From: Ignavibacteriales bacterium
Lineage (GTDB): Bacteria; Bacteroidota; Ignavibacteria; Ignavibacteriales; Melioribacteraceae
Direction of reading: 5' to 3'
Length of the DNA: 5,953 bases
NCBI GenBank assembly: GCA_027080245.1
Contig: JALWSN010000306.1
Span: 1-5,953, forward strand
Below, piece after piece: positions 1-5,953 of this stretch (its first letter is position 1; every line of letters begins with the position of its first letter). A model generated the notes under the pieces. The model did no database searches and was not told where the DNA came from. It was given only the letters and a program-made list of their open reading frames with translations. Position numbers and translations under genes: made by a program.

Positions 1-263
1 CTCAGGAATTGGTAATAGGTATTTTAACGCAGGTATTTTACACGTCGATTATTATCTTGCTTCCCATTCTGGGAATAGCGCTAATAGTGGGAATTTTAAT
101 TTCAATTTTTCAGGCGGCTACTTCAATTCAGGAAATGACACTGACTTTCATCCCGAAATTATTGGTTACGGCGGTCGTAATAATTTTTCTGATGCCGTGG
201 ATTTTCGAAAAGGTAATAACGCTTACTTACCGGATAATAGACGTAATTAAAATGGTGCAATGA
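1..263 (+). CDS. fliQ: Flagellar export-gate protein FliQ (5' end just outside window)
   Basis: FliQ is a small two-helix inner-membrane subunit that, with FliP and FliR, forms the entry channel of the flagellar type III secretion system. Visible here are 86 residues with two hydrophobic segments flanking the family hallmark SIFQAATSIQEMTLTFIPK. The gene is open at the left edge: reading on from the conserved core gives Gln-Glu-Leu-Val from base 3. The spacing from that Glu to the conserved Pro at the end of the first half of helix 1 (19 residues) matches E. coli FliQ, as I recall it, where this Glu is residue 4. The true start is therefore probably only about 3 nt before base 1, giving about 88 residues, the usual family length. 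The in-frame TTG at 9-11 can be read as a start but would remove conserved N-terminal residues, so I take it as internal Leu. The stop TGA at 261-263 overlaps the fliR start. fliP probably lies immediately upstream, by family gene order. Confidence 0.95.
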   Translation, partial: QELVIGILTQVFYTSIIILLPILGIALIVGILISIFQAATSIQEMTLTFIPKLLVTAVVIIFLMPWIFEKVITLTYRIIDVIKMVQ

Positions 264-1036
264 TGTTGGATTTTCTCTTAAATAATTTGGTTATATTTCT
301 TCTTGTGTTTTTACGGGTATTGGCGTTATTTTTTGCCGCGCCTGTGCTTAACGACTCTTCCGTCCCGAATAAAGTAAGAATTTTAATGGCTGTTTTTTTC
401 TCTTACATTATCTTGATGTTTGTTCATCCAAAAGTGGATTTAACAAATCTTTCCATTTGGTTCCTTGCGGCAAGCGCAATTAAGGAAATTGTAATTGGCT
501 TAATCATCGGCTTTTTTACTTACATTATTTTTTGGGGAATTTCGTTTGCCGGTTCGTTAATGGGTTTTGACTTAGGATTAAGCATCGCCGAGTTGATTAG
601 CCCCAATCTTGATTTGAACGCCGACGTTGTAAGCATGATTTTTTACGTTTTTACGCTCCTGATTTTTGTGATGATTGACGGTCCGGAATATTTAATAAGG
701 TCTATTTATTATTCCTTTAAAATTATTCCCGTAACCAAAATTAATTTAACTAACATTACAGAAGGATTGATAATTGCCGAGTCCGCAAAAGTGTTCGTTG
801 TGGCGGTAAAAATTGCGGCTCCTATTCTGATTACTTTTTTATTGTTCGACATTGCCGAATCAATAATGTCCCGCATCATTCCTCAAATGCAAGTCTTTTT
901 CGTGCTTTACCCGGTTAGGATGTGGTTGGGATTTGTTTTGATTTCTGGCTCGATGGTCTTTTTCTTTTTTACAATCAGAAATTTGTTGCAAATGAACGAA
1001 GAGAATTTAATCAGATTAATAAATTCAATGGGTTAA
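260..1036 (+). CDS. fliR: Flagellar export-gate protein FliR
   Basis: FliR is the single-copy inner-membrane subunit that completes the FliP/FliQ/FliR export channel and contacts FlhB. The 258-residue product has the normal family length and is almost entirely hydrophobic, with about six membrane segments (roughly residues 5-28, 38-56, 66-95, 123-142, 172-198 and 210-240). Family landmarks are an FLRV...AAPV stretch near the N terminus (17-29), the KEIVIGLIIGF segment (75-85), GSLMGFDLGLS (98-108), and the MSRIIPQMQVFFVLYPVR block (203-220), which matches the conserved R..PQ.nvF...P.k motif before the last helix. The start is ATG at 260, inside the fliQ stop (ATGA). A second ATG follows directly at 263 and is equally possible (TGATG, 1-nt overlap). 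No Shine-Dalgarno-like sequence is visible upstream, so translation probably depends on termination of fliQ. The stop TAA is 3 nt before flhB. Confidence 0.97.
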   Translation: MMLDFLLNNLVIFLLVFLRVLALFFAAPVLNDSSVPNKVRILMAVFFSYIILMFVHPKVDLTNLSIWFLAASAIKEIVIGLIIGFFTYIIFWGISFAGSLMGFDLGLSIAELISPNLDLNADVVSMIFYVFTLLIFVMIDGPEYLIRSIYYSFKIIPVTKINLTNITEGLIIAESAKVFVVAVKIAAPILITFLLFDIAESIMSRIIPQMQVFFVLYPVRMWLGFVLISGSMVFFFFTIRNLLQMNEENLIRLINSMG

Positions 1037-1039
1037 CAG

Positions 1040-2119
1040 ATGGCTAACAAAGGCGGACAGGAAAAAACCGAAAAAGCGACCCCGCGAAAACTTAGGAAGA
1101 GCAGGGAAGAAGGACAGGTTGCAAAAAGTCAGGAAATTTCCAGCTTTGCTGTTTTCAGCGCCGGAATGCTTTCTTTGTTAGCCACCAAAGCTTTCATTGG
1201 CGGCAAGTTTTTTGCTTTCACCCAATACATTTTTTTGAATTTGAATTCGCTGGACATTAAAGTAAACCTTCTGCAAATGTACGCAGTAAAAGGGTTATTG
1301 TTTTTTATCGTTACTACTTTTCCGTTTTTTGTAGCGGTTTTTGTAATTGCTCTCGGGGCAAATATTTTACAAGTGGGTTTCAAAATAACGCCTAAGGCTT
1401 TAATGCCTAAGTTCAGTAAAATAAATCCATTCAGCGGGCTTAAACGCGTCTTTTTTTCGGCGCAATCGTTTGTGGAAACTTTAAAATCGCTTCTTAAGTT
1501 TGTTTTAATAGGTTGGATTGTTTACTCGATAATCGAAGGAATAATTCAAGAATCTTCCCAATTAATAACGCTATCCGTGCCGGATATTTTAAATTTCTTT
1601 GTTACGAACACGGTCAAATTAACAATTAAATTAATAATCGTCTATGCCGTTTTGGCTGCGGCGGATTTCATTTTCCAGAAATACAAGTTCAACAAGGACA
1701 TGATGATGACAAAACAGGAAGTAAAGGAAGAAGTTAAGCAAACAGAAGGAAATCCCGAAATCAAATCCAGAATTAAATCCGTTCAAGCCGAAATGGCGCG
1801 TAAAAGAATGATGAAAGCCCTGCCAACTGCCGACGTAGTGATTACCAACCCTACGCACGTTGCAGTGGCAATTAAATACGATCCGCTCAAGAACAACGCG
1901 CCTGTTGTACTTGCAAAAGGAATAGACAACTTAGCGCAAAAAATCAAGGAGATTGCCCGAGAAAATAACATTTACATTTACGAGGACAAACCTCTGGCAA
2001 GGTTGCTCTACAAAGCTTGCAACATTGGAGACGAAATTCCGGAATCGCTCTTCGAAGCGGTGGCTAAAGTGCTTGCGTTTGTCTACAATATCAGGAAGAA
2101 AAGGAAGTCGATAGTATGA
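1040..2119 (+). CDS. flhB: Flagellar export switch protein FlhB
   Basis: FlhB is the inner-membrane export component that switches secretion from rod/hook to filament substrates after cleaving itself between Asn and Pro of an NPTH motif. Here NPTH is at residues 270-273 of 359, one residue from its position in Salmonella FlhB (269-272). The N terminus has the family signature QEKTEKATPRKLRKSREEGQV (7-27, given in part: EKATPRKLRKSREEGQV). About four membrane helices follow (roughly 32-52, 82-112, 148-168, 185-212). Next come the linker and the MTKQEVKEE...GNPEIK...MARKRMM region (223-258), then the cleaved domain with KYDP (279-282), APVVLAKG (287-294) and EDKPLARLLYK (315-325). Nothing is truncated and the cleavage site is intact, so the protein should be competent for switching. 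The start ATG is 3 nt after fliR; the upstream sequence lacks a recognisable ribosome-binding site. The stop TGA overlaps the flhA start by 4 nt. Confidence 0.98.
   Translation: MANKGGQEKTEKATPRKLRKSREEGQVAKSQEISSFAVFSAGMLSLLATKAFIGGKFFAFTQYIFLNLNSLDIKVNLLQMYAVKGLLFFIVTTFPFFVAVFVIALGANILQVGFKITPKALMPKFSKINPFSGLKRVFFSAQSFVETLKSLLKFVLIGWIVYSIIEGIIQESSQLITLSVPDILNFFVTNTVKLTIKLIIVYAVLAAADFIFQKYKFNKDMMMTKQEVKEEVKQTEGNPEIKSRIKSVQAEMARKRMMKALPTADVVITNPTHVAVAIKYDPLKNNAPVVLAKGIDNLAQKIKEIARENNIYIYEDKPLARLLYKACNIGDEIPESLFEAVAKVLAFVYNIRKKRKSIV
2101..2107 (+). promoter_or_regulatory. Probable Shine-Dalgarno sequence for flhA
   Basis: AAGGAAG lies inside the 3' end of flhB, 8 nt before the ATG at 2116 and 11 nt before the following ATG at 2119. 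The spacing favours the first of the two adjacent ATG codons as the flhA start. It is a purine-rich, imperfect match, and it also encodes flhB residues, so chance is possible. Confidence 0.5.
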
Positions 2120-4173
2120 TGTTCAATCTGAAAGAAAATTTGAACAAACAAACGGATATTGTGCTGGCTTTCGGGCTGGTAATGATGTTGGCTTTAATGC
2201 TGATTCCTTTGCCTACGTATTTTTTGGATTTTTTCCTTTCGCTTAATATTACTTTGGCGGTTTTGGTGTTGGTTATTTCGCTTTCAATTAAAACGCCGTT
2301 GGATTTGTCCGTTTTCCCCAGTTTGCTTTTAATTTTAACCCTCTTCAGGCTTAGCTTAAATATTAGCTCTACAAGGTTAATTCTTCTACAAGGTTATGCC
2401 GGCAAAGTAATTGAATCTTTCGGGACGTTCGTTGTTGGCGGCAATTACGTAGTCGGATTTGTTGTCTTCATTATTTTGGTAATCATTCAATTTATTGTAA
2501 TAGTAAAAGGTTCCGAAAGAATTTCCGAAGTTTCCGCAAGGTTTACTCTGGATGCAATGCCCGGCAAGCAAATGGCAATTGACGCGGATTTAAACACAGG
2601 CTTAATTACCGAAGACGAAGCCCGGGCGCGGCGCGAAAAAATTGCTCGGGAAGCCGAATTTTACGGTGCAATGGACGGCGCAAGCAAATTCGTAAAAGGA
2701 GACGCAATTGCCGGACTTTTGATTAACGTAATTAACATCATTGGCGGATTTGTAATTGGCGTTGCAATACGAGGGCTAAGCTTTACCGAAGCGTTAAAAA
2801 CTTACACGATTTTGACTATTGGCGACGGTTTGGTCTCTCAGATTCCCGCTTTAATAATTGCCGTTTCGGCTGGGATGGTGGTTACGCGATCCGCCGCCGG
2901 CAAAGCTCTCGACTTACAAATTAAAAGTCAGTTAATTTCCAGTTACCGAACTCTTGGAATTGTAGCCGCCATTGTTTTCCTCATTGCGTTTGTTCCCGGA
3001 ATGCCGATGATTCCTTTCTTCATTATTAGTGCAGTGTTAGGAGCTGGTTCTTATTTCAACAGAAAAAACACAATCGAAGAAACAGAAGCTCCGATTGCCG
3101 AAGAAGAACCTACCGAAGAAAAAGCCGAAAACATCGAGCAATATTTGCAAGTGGACCCCATTGAAATTGAAATTGGCTACGCATTGATTGGCTTAATCGA
3201 CAAGGACGAAGGTGGCGACCTGTTCGAAAAAATAGCTTCTACAAGGAAATTCCTTGCTCTGGAATACGGCGTGCTGATTCCGCCGGTTAGAATCAGAGAC
3301 AATTTGCAATTGGAACCCAACGAATACATTATTAAAATAAAAGGCAACGTTGTAGCTCATTACGAAATTTACACGGATAGATTTTTAGCAATGAATCCCG
3401 GCAACGTTGAAGAGGAAGTTGAAGGAATTCCAACGGAAGACCCGGCATTTAATTTACCCGCTTTGTGGGTAGGCGAAAAGGAAAAAGAAAAAGCCGAGAT
3501 GCTGGGCTACACCGTAGTGGACGCCCTTTCGGTGATTTCCACTCACCTGCAGGAAACGCTTAAAAAGCATTTCGACAAAATACTTTCCCGTCAGGCGGTA
3601 AAACAATTGCTGGAAAATCTGAAGAAAGATTACCCCGCGGTTGTGGAAGACATCAATCCCGAGCTTTTGCCTCTGGGGACTATTCAAAAAGTTTTGCAAA
3701 ACCTGTTGAAGGAAGGAATACCAATTAAAGATTTGGTCCAAATTCTCGAATCGTTAATCGATTATTCAAAGGCAAGCAAGAACGTGGACGTTTTGACAGA
3801 ATACGTAAGGCATTCGCTTTCCGACGTAATAGCCAATTTGTACAAGGACGAAAACAACGTAATTCATGCAGTGGCAATCGGGGACAGGTTGGAAAAACAC
3901 ATTGTTCAATCTATTCAGGAACAGAAGAACAACATTCAATCCTTGGGGCTTTCCCCGCAAATGTTAAATCGGCTAAACAACAAATTAGAAGAAATTAAAA
4001 ACACGTTCGATTCTCTAGGCTATCAGCCCGTTATTTTAACTCAAGCCACAATCAGGCCTTATTTCTTCAGGATGATTAACCCAAGCTTCCCGGATTTTGC
4101 TGTGCTTTCCTACACGGAATTACCTAACGACGTAGAAATTGAATTGTTAGACAACATTGAGGTTGCAGAATGA
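2116..4173 (+). CDS. flhA: Flagellar export-gate protein FlhA
   Basis: FlhA forms the nonameric ring of the flagellar export gate; its membrane half is linked to ion-driven export and its cytoplasmic half docks substrates and chaperones. The 685-residue product is full length. Residues about 14-130 and 197-312 hold the membrane helices. Between them is the FHIPEP-family signature: RISEVSARFTLDAMPGKQ (135-152), continuing with AIDAD, and later KGDAIAG (194-200). By my alignment R135, R142, D146 and D196 correspond to the Salmonella charged cluster R147, R154, D158 and D208. An acidic linker rich in Glu (320-340) leads to the cytoplasmic domain. There D442, F445 and T476 (in DPAF and STHL) keep the spacing of Salmonella D456, F459 and T490, the chaperone-binding dimple. 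The start is ATG at 2116 within the flhB stop (ATGA); ATG at 2119 is an alternative. The end overlaps flhF by 4 nt. Confidence 0.98.
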   Translation: MMFNLKENLNKQTDIVLAFGLVMMLALMLIPLPTYFLDFFLSLNITLAVLVLVISLSIKTPLDLSVFPSLLLILTLFRLSLNISSTRLILLQGYAGKVIESFGTFVVGGNYVVGFVVFIILVIIQFIVIVKGSERISEVSARFTLDAMPGKQMAIDADLNTGLITEDEARARREKIAREAEFYGAMDGASKFVKGDAIAGLLINVINIIGGFVIGVAIRGLSFTEALKTYTILTIGDGLVSQIPALIIAVSAGMVVTRSAAGKALDLQIKSQLISSYRTLGIVAAIVFLIAFVPGMPMIPFFIISAVLGAGSYFNRKNTIEETEAPIAEEEPTEEKAENIEQYLQVDPIEIEIGYALIGLIDKDEGGDLFEKIASTRKFLALEYGVLIPPVRIRDNLQLEPNEYIIKIKGNVVAHYEIYTDRFLAMNPGNVEEEVEGIPTEDPAFNLPALWVGEKEKEKAEMLGYTVVDALSVISTHLQETLKKHFDKILSRQAVKQLLENLKKDYPAVVEDINPELLPLGTIQKVLQNLLKEGIPIKDLVQILESLIDYSKASKNVDVLTEYVRHSLSDVIANLYKDENNVIHAVAIGDRLEKHIVQSIQEQKNNIQSLGLSPQMLNRLNNKLEEIKNTFDSLGYQPVILTQATIRPYFFRMINPSFPDFAVLSYTELPNDVEIELLDNIEVAE
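4159..4162 (+). promoter_or_regulatory. Possible weak ribosome-binding site for flhF
   Basis: GAGG sits in the last codons of flhA, 7 nt before the flhF ATG at 4170. The match is only four bases but the spacing is good. Together with the ATGA overlap it fits coupled translation of flhA and flhF. Confidence 0.4.
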
Positions 4174-5297
4174 AAATTAAAAAAGTTCGCGGAACGAGCC
4201 TTAAGGAGGCTACGGAAAAAGTAAAAGCCGAATACGGCAAGGAAGCGATTATTCTGGGCACGCGAATTATCGAAAGCGAAAAAAGCGAACGGCGCTTATT
4301 TGAAATTACCGTTGGGTTGGAAACGGAGTTGGAGGAGTTGGAATCTTTGGAAGAGGAAAAGAATTACGAAGAAGACGTTTACGGAGATTTCAAAAGAGCC
4401 GTTGCCGCAGCAAAACAAAAACAAGCAGCCCGAGGAGCGGAAACGGTCGTTTCCATTGAGCCGCCAAAGGATTTGCCTAAACTTGAACTTTCCAATTCGT
4501 CGGAAAAGGTAACCAAAGAAGATTTAAAGGAAATAATTAACATTTTAAAATACAACGAATTGGACCCGAACGTAATTAAAATAGTGATGGATCAACTTCA
4601 CAAATCAAAAGAATTAATTACCCGAAGAAATCTGGAAAAGCATACGCTGGTTAGCATTGCCTCGCTGGTGAATACGGCAAAGCTGAACGTCAGAAAAACG
4701 GGAATTCCTAAAGTTGTGGCTGTAGTTGGACCTACAGGCGTGGGCAAAACCACCTGCATTGCAAAATTAGCTTCCATTACAAAACTTTTGCACGGGTTGA
4801 ACGTTGGAATTATTTCAATAGACACCTACAGGTTGGGCGCCATTGACCAGTTAAAGATTTTTTCCGAGATAAGCGCAATTGATTTGTTGGTTGCTTACGA
4901 CGTTCAGGATATTCCGGGAATAATGAATAAGTTTAAAAACAAGGATTTAATTTTCGTCGACACCGTTGGTAGAAGCCAAAAAAATCTGGATGAGTTGAAA
5001 TCGATTAAGAGCTTTATGGAAGTAATTGACCCAGATGAAATTTACCTGACGTTAAGCGCGGTGGCTTCCAGGAAAAATTTAATGGACGTTGCCGAAAAAT
5101 TCAAAATGTTTAATTACCGCGCGCTAATTTTCACCAAGTTGGACGAGGCGATTGCGTTCGGGAATATCTTAAACGTATCGCTTTCGGCGGCTTCGCCTAT
5201 TGTTTATTTAACAAACGGGCAGGTAATTCCCGACGATATTATAGCGAGCGATTCGGAGTTTATTGCAAAAATAATTTTTAGCGGGAGATTAAATTGA
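4170..5297 (+). CDS. flhF: Flagellar biosynthesis SRP-type GTPase FlhF
   Basis: FlhF is the third SRP-family GTPase beside Ffh and FtsY; it acts at the membrane to mark the site of flagellar assembly. The 375-residue product has the family's three parts. The B domain starts with MKIKKVRGTSLKEATEKVK and EYGKEAIILGTR (1-32), typical of FlhF and supporting this start. A very acidic stretch follows (51-70). Then come the N domain (about 110-170) and the GTPase G domain: Walker A/G1 GPTGVGKTT (187-195), G2 DTYRLGAIDQL (218-228), G3 DTVGR (264-268), G4 TKLDE (322-326) and a closing GQVIPDDI (350-357). G3 is normally DTAGR in SRP GTPases, so Val266 is unusual; all residues expected to contact nucleotide and magnesium are otherwise present. 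The ATG overlaps the flhA stop, and the TGA stop overlaps the TTG start of flhG. The adjacent regulator FlhG separates it clearly from FtsY or Ffh. Confidence 0.97.
   Translation: MKIKKVRGTSLKEATEKVKAEYGKEAIILGTRIIESEKSERRLFEITVGLETELEELESLEEEKNYEEDVYGDFKRAVAAAKQKQAARGAETVVSIEPPKDLPKLELSNSSEKVTKEDLKEIINILKYNELDPNVIKIVMDQLHKSKELITRRNLEKHTLVSIASLVNTAKLNVRKTGIPKVVAVVGPTGVGKTTCIAKLASITKLLHGLNVGIISIDTYRLGAIDQLKIFSEISAIDLLVAYDVQDIPGIMNKFKNKDLIFVDTVGRSQKNLDELKSIKSFMEVIDPDEIYLTLSAVASRKNLMDVAEKFKMFNYRALIFTKLDEAIAFGNILNVSLSAASPIVYLTNGQVIPDDIIASDSEFIAKIIFSGRLN
5283..5287 (+). promoter_or_regulatory. Probable Shine-Dalgarno sequence deciding the flhG TTG start
   Basis: GGGAG lies 6 nt before the TTG at 5294, inside the last codons of flhF. 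Its core GGAG and its spacing support initiation at this non-ATG codon. No ATG in this frame occurs before the nucleotide-binding loop of flhG. Confidence 0.6.
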
Positions 5298-5953
5298 TTG
5301 GCGACCAAGCTCAAAAATTACGGGCGCTTGTTGAAGGAAGTAGCAGGGCTGCAGTTAAAATCGAAAACTCCATTAGCGTTGTAAGCGGAAAGGGAGGCAC
5401 GGGCAAAACGTTCTTTGCGGCTAATTTTGCCGAAAGCCTTGCCGAAATGGGCAAAAAAATTCTTCTCGTTGATTTCGATTTTAATCTGGCTAATTTACAT
5501 TTATTGTTCAATGTGGAAACAAAATACACGATTACCGATTTCCTTTTGCACAAAGTTGTTTTCGAAGATTTGATTGTAAGAATCGACGAAAATTTGGATT
5601 TGATTTTCGGAGACTCCGGAAGAATGAACATAGTTCTGCCCGAGCCCGAACAAACGCTGGAAATTCTTGATAAAATAAAATCCATCAGTTGCAATTACGA
5701 TTACGTAATTTTCGACAATTCAGCCGGGATTTCAAATTACTTATTTACAATATTACACAACAGCGGGCGCATTTTAATAATTACTAATCCCGAAATAACA
5801 TCCGTTTTGGACGCTTACGTAATTTTTAAAATGATGAGGAAAAACCGTTTCAATCAAAAAACTTTTGTGGTGGTAAACAAAGCAAGAAACGAAGAGGAAG
5901 GAAAAGTTACCTATTTTAATCTTTCGCGCGCGGCAAAAAATTTTCTGAAAATC
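5294..5953 (+). CDS. flhG: MinD-like ATPase FlhG, regulator of flagellar number (3' partial)
   Basis: FlhG (also YlxH or FleN) is a MinD/ParA-type ATPase that cycles between membrane and cytoplasm, stimulates the FlhF GTPase and limits flagellar number. The frame is open to the right edge: 220 residues of a protein usually about 270-300 long. The start is TTG at 5294, overlapping the flhF stop as TTGA. It yields MIGDQAQKLRALV, whose DQAQKLR (residues 4-10) is the conserved DQAxxLR helix that activates FlhF. The first in-frame ATG is codon 52, after the P-loop, so it cannot be the real start. The deviant Walker A is GKGGTGKT (32-39) with signature Lys33. The next acidic motif is DFDFNLANLH (60-69), where relatives typically have DADLGLAN. 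Walker B is VIFDNSAGIS (138-147), where relatives usually have DTGAG or similar. ITNPEITSVLDAY (163-175) matches the family TTPEPTSxxDAY segment. The fold and role are clear, but the ATPase motifs look divergent. Confidence 0.93.
   Translation, partial: MIGDQAQKLRALVEGSSRAAVKIENSISVVSGKGGTGKTFFAANFAESLAEMGKKILLVDFDFNLANLHLLFNVETKYTITDFLLHKVVFEDLIVRIDENLDLIFGDSGRMNIVLPEPEQTLEILDKIKSISCNYDYVIFDNSAGISNYLFTILHNSGRILIITNPEITSVLDAYVIFKMMRKNRFNQKTFVVVNKARNEEEGKVTYFNLSRAAKNFLKI

Noticed and set aside
393..1457. Seven-T tracts at 393-399 (fliR), 1230-1236 and 1451-1457 (flhB) as possible phase-variation sites
   Set aside because: All three genes' frames are intact, seven is short for known slippage switches, and such runs are expected in AT-rich genes for Phe-rich membrane proteins.
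3454..3741. 95-codon open frame on the - strand inside flhA
   Set aside because: It is antisense to the conserved FlhA cytoplasmic domain, with no family resemblance and no start signal of its own. The other - strand frames at 1129-1383, 1631-1858, 1783-1971, 2386-2571, 3766-3960 and 4598-4825 are rejected for the same reason.
4201..4209. TTAAGGAGG, a near-perfect Shine-Dalgarno sequence inside flhF
   Set aside because: No ATG, GTG or TTG follows at a usable distance, and the bases encode Leu-Lys-Glu-Ala of the conserved B domain. Coincidence is the simplest reading.
4300..4512. 70-codon + strand frame overlapping flhF in another phase
   Set aside because: Its Lys/Arg/Trp-rich product is typical of a shifted reading of an acidic, purine-rich gene region, and flhF covers it completely.
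5311..5694. 127-codon open frame on the - strand opposite flhG
   Set aside because: It lies fully antisense to a clear MinD-like ATPase and shows no recognisable domain; its serine/lysine-rich product looks like a mirror of the coding frame.
1..5953. Virulence-type (injectisome) secretion genes instead of flagellar ones
   Set aside because: The FliQ/FliR/FlhB/FlhA families have injectisome relatives (SctS/T/U/V), but the direct linkage to flhF and flhG and the FlhA and FlhB motif details are flagellar.

Overview
This window is a gap-free, single-strand run of six flagellar genes, all on the + strand: fliQ (its first few bases lie upstream of the window), fliR, flhB, flhA, flhF and flhG (cut by the right edge). 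Every base belongs to a coding region except 3 nt between fliR and flhB. I saw no RNA gene, mobile element, CRISPR array, terminator or internal promoter.

Layout: positions 1-2119 hold the membrane parts of the flagellar type III export gate (FliQ, FliR, FlhB). Positions 2116-4173 encode FlhA, the large export-gate protein with an eight-helix membrane half and a cytoplasmic substrate/chaperone-docking half. Positions 4170-5953 encode the FlhF/FlhG pair, an SRP-type GTPase and its MinD-like ATPase regulator, which set where and how many flagella are built. Four of the five junctions are 4-nt stop/start overlaps (three ATGA, one TTGA), so the block is very likely one polycistronic unit with translational coupling. 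Its promoter and terminator would lie outside the window.

How the genes work together: FliQ and FliR (with FliP, probably encoded just upstream) form the entry channel. FlhB wraps the channel and switches substrate class after self-cleavage at its NPTH site. FlhA forms the cytoplasmic docking ring and helps energise export. FlhF recruits early basal-body parts to the chosen site, and FlhG stimulates FlhF GTP hydrolysis through its N-terminal DQAxxLR motif and limits flagellar number.

Organism: a flagellated bacterium with fairly AT-rich DNA (composition judged by eye, not counted) and weak or absent Shine-Dalgarno sequences before fliR and flhB. The order fliQ-fliR-flhB-flhA-flhF-flhG is widespread (Firmicutes, spirochaetes, Thermotogae, some Bacteroidota/Ignavibacteriota-like lineages). 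The weak ribosome-binding sites and codon style give me a low-confidence impression of an Ignavibacteriota/Chlorobi-group-like organism, but the window does not settle this. I found no new system. The points worth a second look are a TTG start that makes flhG easy to miss or mis-start, and unusual residues in the nucleotide-binding motifs of FlhF and FlhG.
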